Both the position numbers and the translations under genes were made by a program. The notes under the pieces were generated by a model. The model did not search any database and had not been told where the DNA came from. It saw nothing but the letters and a program-made list of their open reading frames with translations. From positions 1 through 64,000 of the forward strand of contig JBPCMN010000042.1 of NCBI GenBank assembly GCA_051002235.1: a stretch of DNA of 64,000 bases, given 5' to 3'. This stretch comes from JBPCMN01 sp013695115. Its GTDB lineage: Bacteria; Actinomycetota; Acidimicrobiia; IMCC26256; JACDBD01. Positions 58,046 through 64,000 of this stretch are shown in pieces; the stretch's first letter is position 1, and each line of letters begins with the position of its first letter.

Positions 58046-58461
58046 TCGGCCCGCTCCTTGCGACGCACGAAAAACGTTCCCGTTCCCCGCGACACCAGCT
58101 CTCCCGCGGGGTCCCGTACCCACGACTCGAGGTAGGCGATCTGACGGGCGAGGCGGACGACCTCGCCCCGTACGGACAGCTCTGCACCGGCCTCGGCCGC
58201 CCGCATGGTCTCGTACTTGATGTCGAGCGTTGCCGCCCGATCCCCCGATTCGAGCGCGGCGTTGGTGGCGAAGTTCATCGCCGCGTCGTGGATCACGCCG
58301 TACACCCCACCATGGACCGCGCCCAACGGGTTGCACGCGAGCTCGGTGGGCGTCCAGGTGGCGGTCGCCCACCCTTCGCCGTAGCCGTCGAAGGAGATCC
58401 CGAGCTGGGCCAGGAGGGGCATACCGCCGTCGCCGAGGGCGTTGTCCAGGTTGCGGGGCAC
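58042..58461 (-). CDS. PaaI-type hotdog thioesterase
   Basis: 139 residues from a GTG. Hotdog fold with NPLGAVHGGVYGVIHDAAMN near 44 (catalytic-loop Gly and Asp) and TLDIKYETMRAAEAGAELSV near 76. Hydrolyses acyl-CoA; substrate unknown. Shares the CTAG with the histidine kinase stop. Confidence 0.83.
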   Translation of the reverse strand: MPRNLDNALGDGGMPLLAQLGISFDGYGEGWATATWTPTELACNPLGAVHGGVYGVIHDAAMNFATNAALESGDRAATLDIKYETMRAAEAGAELSVRGEVVRLARQIAYLESWVRDPAGELVSRGTGTFFVRRKERAD

Positions 58462-58509
58462 CGCTGGAGGCTAGTCAGAGGTGCCATCCACAGACGTGAG
58501 TCGTGCATT

Positions 58510-58590
58510 GCGCGGAGCGGCGAGCGTCCCGCAGGGCGGCCGCCGGCCAGCCCGGTCGAGGATGGCCCGGCGGACGAGGCGAGGCGACCA
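58510..58590 (+). repeat. 82-base dispersed repeat, copy 2
   Basis: Core 58522-58590 equals 28295-28363 except two bases; same orientation. It lies 56 bases before the thiolase start, as copy 1 lies 62 bases before degV. Confidence 0.75.
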
Positions 58591-58645
58591 TGAGGACGGC
58601 AGGTATCCTGCCGCCGAGAGTGCGGCGAAAGAAGAGGAGCCCTCC

Positions 58646-59809
58646 ATGGCCACCGCGGTCATCGTTGATGCCGTCCGTACCCCCCTCGGGCGCCGCAACG
58701 GCAAGCTCAAGGACACCCATCCGGTCGACCTCGCCGCCCAGACGCTGCAGGCGATCGTCGAGCGCAACGGCGTCGACCCCGCGCTCGTCGACGACGTGAT
58801 CATGGGCTGCGTCATGCAGGTCGGCGACCAGGCCATCAACGTGGGCCGAAACGCCGCGCTGGCCGCCGGGTTCCCCGAGTCGGTGGTCGGCACCACCGTC
58901 GACCGGCAGTGCGGGTCGTCGCAGCAGGCCGCCCACTTCGCCGCCCAGGGCGTCATCGCGGGCGCGTACGACGTGGTGATCGCGGCCGGTGTCGAGAACA
59001 TGACCCGCGTGCCGATGGGCGCGTCGGTGATCCCCGGGAGCCTCCCCTTCGGGCCCAAGATGATGTCCCGCTACCAGGACCCCGGCCTCGTTCCCCAGGG
59101 CATCTCGGCCGAGCTGATCTCCGAGAAGTGGAACATCTCCCGGGAGGACAACGACCGGTTCTCGGTGGAGTCCCACCTGCGGGCGGCGCGCGCCACCGAC
59201 GAGGGCCGCTTCGAGCACGAGATCGTCCCGGTCGGGGTGACGACCGAGGAGGGCAAGGAGGAGTTCAGCCGCGACGAGGGATTCCGGCCCGACACCTCGA
59301 TGGAGAAGCTGGCGACCCTCAAGCCCGCGTTCAAGCCCGACGGCGTCATCACCGCGGCCAACTCGTCGCAGATCAGCGACGGCGCCGCCGCGGTGCTCGT
59401 CATGAGCGAGGAGAAGGCCAGCGAGCTCGGCCTCACACCCAAGGCGCGCTTCCACGCGTTCGCCCTCGCCGGTGTCGACCCCGTCATGATGCTGACCGGC
59501 CCGATCCCGGCGACGACGAAGGTGCTCGAGCGGGCCAAGATGACCCTCGACCAGATGGATCTGGTCGAGATCAACGAGGCGTTCGCGCCGGTGGTGCTCG
59601 CGTGGGAGAAGGAGCACCACCCCGACATGAGCAAGGTCAACGTCAACGGCGGCGCGATCGCCATCGGCCACCCGCTGGGGTGCTCGGGCGCGCGCCTCAT
59701 GGCGACGCTGGTGCACGAGCTCGACCGCACCGGCGGGCGCTGGGGCCTCCAGACCATGTGCGAGGGCGGCGGCATGGCCAACGCCACCGTCATCGAGCGC
59801 CTGGGGTAG
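58646..59809 (+). CDS. Acetyl-CoA acetyltransferase (thiolase)
   Basis: 387 residues from ATG 58646; the frame upstream is repeat sequence. Active-site Cys89 in TTVDRQCGSSQQA, His in NVNGGAIAIGHPLGCSGAR near 342, and the second Cys in MCEGGGMANA near 373. Degradative or biosynthetic thiolase; works naturally with the two crotonases and the EtfD-like protein of this window in fatty-acid oxidation. Confidence 0.93.
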   Translation: MATAVIVDAVRTPLGRRNGKLKDTHPVDLAAQTLQAIVERNGVDPALVDDVIMGCVMQVGDQAINVGRNAALAAGFPESVVGTTVDRQCGSSQQAAHFAAQGVIAGAYDVVIAAGVENMTRVPMGASVIPGSLPFGPKMMSRYQDPGLVPQGISAELISEKWNISREDNDRFSVESHLRAARATDEGRFEHEIVPVGVTTEEGKEEFSRDEGFRPDTSMEKLATLKPAFKPDGVITAANSSQISDGAAAVLVMSEEKASELGLTPKARFHAFALAGVDPVMMLTGPIPATTKVLERAKMTLDQMDLVEINEAFAPVVLAWEKEHHPDMSKVNVNGGAIAIGHPLGCSGARLMATLVHELDRTGGRWGLQTMCEGGGMANATVIERLG

Positions 59810-59811
59810 CC

Positions 59812-60060
59812 CTGCTCTCGGACGCGCTTCGGATCGCCCTCGCGGTCTTCGCCGCGGTGACGATCTACGTGATCGGCGCCGGGATCCTGAAGAAGTTCAA
59901 GATCGCGCCGCCCGAGGAGCCCGATCCGGCCGACCTACGGCCGGTCGACGCCCGGTTCCGGTGCGCAGTGTGCGGGGCCGAGGTGACGATGACCGTGTCG
60001 GCCACCGACGAGCCCGAAGCCCCCCGGCACTGCCGCGAGGACATGGTCCGCCTGCCTTGA
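59812..60060 (+). CDS. Membrane-anchored zinc-ribbon-like protein with non-canonical start
   Basis: 82 residues if started at CTG 59812, two bases after the thiolase stop: a transmembrane helix (ALRIALAVFAAVTIYVIGAG) then RFRCAVCGAEVTM ... RHCREDMV, a probable zinc site. There is no ATG, GTG or TTG before the helix; GTG 59857 would remove half of it and give 67 residues. Start uncertain. Confidence 0.55.
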   Translation: MLSDALRIALAVFAAVTIYVIGAGILKKFKIAPPEEPDPADLRPVDARFRCAVCGAEVTMTVSATDEPEAPRHCREDMVRLP

Positions 60061-60074
60061 TTTATTGGCTCTGA

Positions 60075-60094
60075 CCTGCGCAAACGCGGGTTTT
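60075..60094 (+). terminator. Rho-independent terminator candidate
   Basis: CCTGCG-CAAA-CGCGGG stem (one T-G pair) followed by TTTT at 60091-60094, 15 bases after the 60060 stop and between convergent genes. Confidence 0.6.
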
Positions 60095-60148
60095 CCCCAG
60101 ATGGGGGATAACCCTGTGGGAAGTTACAGCAGTGGCATTTGCTGGCCT

Positions 60149-60379
60149 TTAGCGGAGGCGGGTCGAGAGGACGAAGCCGCCGGTGATGAGGCCGAGGCCG
60201 ACGAAGAGGAAGCTGTTGCTGGCCTCCCCGAAGAGCAGCTCGAGGTAGTTGAGGATCACCACCACGACGCCCGCCAGCATCATCGTGAACATCGTGGCCG
60301 GCACCCACAGCTTGCTGGGCGGCGCCTTCTGCGGCGCCGGCGGCGTGTAGCGCGATCGCTTGCTCTTCGACGGGGGCAT
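60149..60379 (-). CDS. crgA: Cell division protein CrgA
   Basis: 76 residues from ATG 60379: basic start MPPSKSKRSRYTPPAPQ, then two transmembrane helices (FTMMLAGVVVVILNYLELLF and FLFVGLGLITGGFVLSTRLR). Typical CrgA length and order; recruits PBPs to the septum. Located near trpG and pknB as in mycobacteria. Confidence 0.92.
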   Translation of the reverse strand: MPPSKSKRSRYTPPAPQKAPPSKLWVPATMFTMMLAGVVVVILNYLELLFGEASNSFLFVGLGLITGGFVLSTRLR

Positions 60380-60433
60380 CGGCGCGGAGGATAACCGTCG
60401 AGCGGATCGCCGATGGCGCGTTACCGTGCGCTC

Positions 60434-61033
60434 GTGTCTGCGCGAGTGGTCGTGATCGACAACTACGACTCGTTCGTCTACAACCTTGTCCAGTACCTCG
60501 GCGAGCTCGGTGCCGAGCCGGTCGTGCACCGACACGACCAGGTGACGCTGGCCGAGCTGCGCGACCTCGCCCCCGACGCGGTGCTGGTGTCACCCGGCCC
60601 CGGCCGACCCGAGGATGCCGGCATCTCCAACGACGCCATCTGCGAGTTCGGTGAGCGGGGCGTGCCCGTGCTGGGGGTGTGCCTGGGCCATCAATGCATC
60701 GGCGCGCTCTACGGCGGCGACGTCGTGCGGGCGCCGCAGGTGATGCACGGCAAGACCTCGGAGATCAATCACGACGGGGCCGGCGTGTTCGCGGGTCTCC
60801 CCGACCCGATCACGGCCACCCGCTACCACTCGCTCGTCGTGGCCCGCGACACGGTCCCGCCCGACCTGGTGGTTAGCGCCGAGAGCGAGGATGGGTTGGT
60901 CATGGGGCTGCGCCACCGCGACCTACCGGTCGAGGGCGTGCAGTTCCATCCCGAATCCATCCTCACCGAGTCGGGCCACGCGCTGTTGAAGAACTTCCTG
61001 AACCAGGCCGGGGCTACGGCAGCGAAGCCATAG
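60434..61033 (+). CDS. trpG: Anthranilate/para-aminobenzoate synthase glutamine amidotransferase
   Basis: 199 residues from GTG 60434. Class I amidotransferase: VVVIDNYDSFVYNLVQYLGE near 5, nucleophile Cys83 in GVCLGHQCIG, and the His-Glu pair in GVQFHPESILT near 170. Could serve either tryptophan or folate synthesis (pabA). Overlaps mutY by 20 bases convergently. Confidence 0.92.
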   Translation: MSARVVVIDNYDSFVYNLVQYLGELGAEPVVHRHDQVTLAELRDLAPDAVLVSPGPGRPEDAGISNDAICEFGERGVPVLGVCLGHQCIGALYGGDVVRAPQVMHGKTSEINHDGAGVFAGLPDPITATRYHSLVVARDTVPPDLVVSAESEDGLVMGLRHRDLPVEGVQFHPESILTESGHALLKNFLNQAGATAAKP

Positions 61034-61706
61034 TTCCGTGCACGGCGGCGAGGCCGTCGGCGACGAGCGACGCCAGCGCGTCGGCGTCGAGCGCACCGGC
61101 GGCGGCCGGCCCGGCGCGCAGCTGGGCCAGCACCCGGCCCCGCCGCTGGCGGAACGATCCCTCGAAGCGCGCCTGACGCGTCCGGCGCTCGCCATTGACC
61201 GGTCCGTGCGCGGTGCACTGCGGCGCCAGCGGACATTCGTCGCAGCGGGGGTCGCGCGGGCGGCAAACGAGCGACCCGAGGTCCATGAGCGCGAGGAGGC
61301 GGTCGCGCCCGCCCAACGGCCCACCGAGCTCGAGGGCGGAGGCCTCGGCTTCGCGCGGCGTGAGGCGACGGCCGGCGATCCGCTCGACCACCCGGCGGAT
61401 GTTGACGTCGACCGCGACCACGTCGGCGTCGTCCGCCTGCGCCGCGACTGCCCCGGCGGTGTACCGGCCGACGCCGGGAAGGTCGGTGAGGTCGTCGGGC
61501 CAGCCCCGCGCGGTGATCACCACCGCCGCCTCCCACAGCCGCCGGGCCCGACGCGGGTACCCGAGGCGACCCCATGCCGCGATTACCGCGCCCGGCCCGG
61601 CGGCCGCCATCACCCCCGGATCGGGGAAGCGGGCGATGAACCCGGGCCAGGCCGCCGCGACCCGGGACACCTGCGTTTGGTGCAGCATCACCTCCGACAC
61701 GAGCAC
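61014..61706 (-). CDS. mutY: A/G-specific adenine glycosylase MutY
   Basis: 230 residues from GTG 61706; catalytic Glu in SEVMLHQTQV, HhH segment LPGVGRYTAGAVAAQADDA near 75 and the 4Fe-4S motif CRPRDPRCDECPLAPQC. The conserved family N-terminus is open just upstream (about 61707-61785: HWYARHGRHALAWRAIRDRW), but no ATG, GTG or TTG precedes it in frame. The start is therefore either non-canonical or affected by a frameshift. No MutY C-terminal Nudix-like domain is present after the cluster beyond ~55 residues. Confidence 0.8.
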   Translation of the reverse strand: MLVSEVMLHQTQVSRVAAAWPGFIARFPDPGVMAAAGPGAVIAAWGRLGYPRRARRLWEAAVVITARGWPDDLTDLPGVGRYTAGAVAAQADDADVVAVDVNIRRVVERIAGRRLTPREAEASALELGGPLGGRDRLLALMDLGSLVCRPRDPRCDECPLAPQCTAHGPVNGERRTRQARFEGSFRQRRGRVLAQLRAGPAAAGALDADALASLVADGLAAVHGTMASLP

Positions 61707-61783
61707 GGGCCAGCGATCGCGGATCGCCCGCCAGGCGAGCGCGTGCCGGCCGTGGCGCGCGTACCAGTGTCCGAGTCGAGCGT

Positions 61784-63664
61784 CTACGGTGACTGCCCCA
61801 CGACGATCATCACCGTCGAGCCCTTCGGGGCCTGGCCACCCGACGGTGACTGCGCCGTGACCAGGCCGTTCTGCGCCGGCGCCGACGGGGCGAAGCTCGT
61901 GATCACGTTGAACCCCGCGAAGATCAGCATGTCCTGGGCCGCCGCCTGGGTCTGGCCCACGGTATTGGGCACGTTGACCATCGACGGGCCGTTCGACACG
62001 TAGAGGATGAGCGCGGTGCCCTTGCGCTGCCGGGTGCCCTCGGCAGGATCGGTGCGGGTGGCGCGCCCGGCCGGGATCGTGTCGTGAGGCTCGGGCCGGA
62101 CCGTCACCTCGAAGCCGGCGAAACGGAGGTTCGCCTCAGCCTGCGCCTGGGGCAGATTGGCCACGCCCGGGATGTCGACCGCCGGCTCCTTGGCCACGAA
62201 CAGCGTCACCGGCGGCTGGCCGCTCTTGAGGACCTCGCCACCGGCGGGCGGGTCGGTCCGCAACACCTGGCCGGGAGGCTGCTCGCTCTCCTCCTCGGTG
62301 ACCACGATGCTCGCGGGCCCGGGCGCCAATCCCTTACTCCTGAGCTCGTTCTCGGCGTCGCCGCGCTGCTTTCCGACCAGGTTCGGCATCAGGAACTTCG
62401 AGGCGCTCACGGTCAGCTCGACCGTTCCGCCCTTCTTGAGCTTCTCGCCCGAGGCCGGATCCTGCCCCAGCACCTGGTTCTCGGCCTGGTTGCTCTCCTC
62501 GTCGTTGCGCTTGACCTCGAATCCCTTCGCTTCGAGGGCGAGCTTCGCCTCGTCGAAGGTCTGGCCGACGACGTCGGGAACGGCCACAGTCGGGGCGCTG
62601 CTGCCCCGTTCGGGTGTGAACACCCCCGTGATCAGGCCGATCATCGCCGCGATCAACAGGACCCCGAGGATGGAGGCCACGACCGCGCCGACCACCTTGC
62701 GGGAACTGCGGCGCGGGGCGTAGTCGCCGGGCGGATAGTCGCCCGTCGGCGGTACGGCCTGGGTCTGGGCCACCGCCTCACCCGTGGGGAGGGCGGTGAC
62801 GACGGCCGTGACCGGGGCGGCGCTCGGCGCCTTCCCCCGCCCGAACCGCACCAGGTCGTCGCGCAGGTCGTCGGCCGACTGGTAGCGGCTGTCGAGGTCC
62901 TTCGACATCGCCGACAGCACGATGCGCTCGAGGTCGTGCGGCACCGACGGCACCTGCTCGCTGAGCATCGGAGGCTCCTCGCGCACGTGCTTGTACGCGA
63001 CCGCCACCGGGGTATCGCCGCTGAACGGCGGCTCCCCGCTCAACATCTCGTAGAGCACGACGCCGAGTGAGTAGACGTCGGATCGCCCGTCGACGGGCAG
63101 GCCCTGGGCCTGCTCGGGAGAGAAGTAGGTAGCGGTGCCCATGACCGCGCCGGTCTGGGTGAGGGCCTCCTTGGTGTCGGCCTGGGTGGCTCGGGCGATC
63201 CCGAAGTCGGTGACCTTGACCCGCCCGGTTTCGGTGAGCAGCACGTTGCCGGGCTTGATGTCGCGGTGGACGACGCCGCTGCGGTGGGCGAACGCCAACG
63301 CCTCCGCGATCTCGGCGCCGATCTCGGCGGACTGGGCGGGAGCAAGCGGCCCGTCGGCGTGGATGAGGTCGCGCAAGCTGCGGCCCTCGATGTACTCCAT
63401 CACGATGAAATAGGTGCCGCGCTCCTGGCCCCAGTCGTAGATGGCGACGATGTTGGGGTGGCTCAGGTTGGCGGCGGCCTGGGCCTCGCGCCGGAACCGC
63501 TCCACGAAGCTCGGGTCGCGGGCGAACTCGGGGAAGAGCACCTTGACCGCCACCAGCCGGTCGAGCAGCTGGTCGCGGGCGAGGTACACCTGCGCCATGC
63601 CGCCCCGGGCGATGCCGCGTTCGATCTCGTAACGGTCCGAGAAGCTGTTCGCGACCTCCGTCAT
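61784..63664 (-). CDS. pknB: Ser/Thr protein kinase with four PASTA domains (PknB-like)
   Basis: 626 residues. Kinase domain 12-275: GGMAQVYLA, VAVKVLF, HRDIKPGNVL near 138, DFGIARATQ and activation-loop LTQTGAVMGTATYFSPEQ with phosphorylatable Thr. A transmembrane helix (VVGAVVASILGVLLIAAMIG near 330), then four PASTA repeats (VPDVVGQTFDEAKLAL, MPNLVGKQRGDAENEL, IPGVANLPQAQAEANL, VPNTVGQTQAAAQDML) to the end. Senses muropeptides and controls cell-wall growth, likely including the CwlM-like protein. Confidence 0.95.
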   Translation of the reverse strand: MTEVANSFSDRYEIERGIARGGMAQVYLARDQLLDRLVAVKVLFPEFARDPSFVERFRREAQAAANLSHPNIVAIYDWGQERGTYFIVMEYIEGRSLRDLIHADGPLAPAQSAEIGAEIAEALAFAHRSGVVHRDIKPGNVLLTETGRVKVTDFGIARATQADTKEALTQTGAVMGTATYFSPEQAQGLPVDGRSDVYSLGVVLYEMLSGEPPFSGDTPVAVAYKHVREEPPMLSEQVPSVPHDLERIVLSAMSKDLDSRYQSADDLRDDLVRFGRGKAPSAAPVTAVVTALPTGEAVAQTQAVPPTGDYPPGDYAPRRSSRKVVGAVVASILGVLLIAAMIGLITGVFTPERGSSAPTVAVPDVVGQTFDEAKLALEAKGFEVKRNDEESNQAENQVLGQDPASGEKLKKGGTVELTVSASKFLMPNLVGKQRGDAENELRSKGLAPGPASIVVTEEESEQPPGQVLRTDPPAGGEVLKSGQPPVTLFVAKEPAVDIPGVANLPQAQAEANLRFAGFEVTVRPEPHDTIPAGRATRTDPAEGTRQRKGTALILYVSNGPSMVNVPNTVGQTQAAAQDMLIFAGFNVITSFAPSAPAQNGLVTAQSPSGGQAPKGSTVMIVVGQSP

Positions 63665-63729
63665 CGCGTCAAAACTCTACCTGTCGCCTCTCGCGATTCC
63701 CCGGAAGCGCGCTTCGCGACCGAGCGCGC

Positions 63730-64000
63730 TCATCGCAACAGCAGTTCCATCATCTGGCGGGCGAGCGGTGCCGCAACCCGGCCGCCGGTGGCGTCGCCAC
63801 CCGCGCTGCCTCCCCCCTCGACGAGGACGGCCACGACGACCTGGGGATCCTCGGCCGGCGCGAACCCGACGAACCAGCTGTGGGGCGAGGTGATCTCGTT
63901 CTGGGCGGTGCCGGTCTTGCCCGCGACGGTGACCCCCGGGATCTGCGCCGCCTGGCCGGTGCCGGCCTGCACGACCGACACCATCATCCCCTTCACGGTC
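63730..64000 (-). CDS. Penicillin-binding protein (PbpA-like), C-terminal part
   Basis: About 90 residues, continuing beyond the window at the 5' side. Contains the transpeptidase KTGTAQ motif in VTVAGKTGTAQNE and SWFVGFAPAEDPQ, ending MELLLR. Position next to pknB equals pbpA in mycobacteria. Only the C-terminus is visible, so class A or B cannot be settled. Confidence 0.85.
   Translation of the reverse strand, partial: TVKGMMVSVVQAGTGQAAQIPGVTVAGKTGTAQNEITSPHSWFVGFAPAEDPQVVVAVLVEGGGSAGGDATGGRVAAPLARQMMELLLR

Overview
The window is high-GC actinobacterial chromosome around the replication origin. Gene content and order (dnaA-dnaN-recF-DUF721-gyrB-gyrA-DUF3566-tRNA-Ile-tRNA-Ala, crgA-trpG-pknB-pbpA on one side; rpmH-rnpA-yidD-yidC-jag-rsmG-parA-parB, trxA-trxB-sigma-murJ-DUF6049-cca on the other) match the Mycobacterium tuberculosis origin neighbourhood as I remember it. 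The differences (mod operon, tandem histidine kinases, a separate MviN-type kinase, Cys-free anti-sigma candidate) point to a deep-branching actinobacterium, probably Acidimicrobiia; that placement is an inference.

Layout. 1-4.7 kb: an EtfD-like Fe-S membrane oxidoreductase, a DUF2330 lipidless secreted protein, a crotonase and dcd. 4.7-8.4 kb: tRNA-Gly(CCC), a transglutaminase-like protein and a tightly overlapping molybdate operon (HTH-TOBE regulator, modA, modB, modC). 8.4-10.7 kb: two small membrane proteins, nucS and a second crotonase. 10.8-14.4 kb (minus): the replication/translation cluster rpsF-ssb-rpsR-rplI-dnaB. 14.6-24.5 kb: panB, a DUF192 protein, padR-ino1 behind a promoter with palindromic operators, a methyltransferase, CCA transferase, DUF3499, NfeD-slipin, a histone-deacetylase-family enzyme and a GNAT protein. 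24.5-34.8 kb (plus): DUF6049 protein, murJ, degV, a Ser/Thr kinase with a discoidin-like sensor, a sigma factor and its membrane partner, trxB, trxA behind a sigma-R-like promoter, and a CwlM-like regulator. 34.9-40.3 kb (minus): parB, parA, rsmG, jag, yidC, yidD, rnpA, rpmH. 40.3-42.3 kb: dnaA and oriC. 42.3-51.8 kb (plus): dnaN, recF, DUF721 (DciA-like), gyrB, gyrA, DUF3566. 51.8-64 kb: tRNA-Ile, tRNA-Ala, saccharopine-dehydrogenase-like and GerW-like proteins, PAP2 protein, two tandem orphan histidine kinases, thioesterase, thiolase, crgA, trpG, mutY, pknB (four PASTA domains) and the C-terminus of a penicillin-binding protein.

The most striking element is a 553-residue intein in gyrB, inserted directly before the TDADVDG motif. 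It carries an XRE-like helix-turn-helix and a two-motif LAGLIDADG endonuclease, ends in Lys-Asn instead of His-Asn, and is followed by a short stretch of host gyrB with foreign-looking codons. Other notable points: rnpA has no canonical start after rpmH and can only begin at a CUG overlapping the rpmH stop or at an AUG four bases before rpmH (a Thermus-like nested arrangement); the mycobacterial MviN fusion is split into separate genes here; the CwlM-like protein has lost its zinc ligands; S18 has an acidic tail that doubles its length; and an 82-bp repeat occurs 30 kb apart upstream of two unrelated genes.
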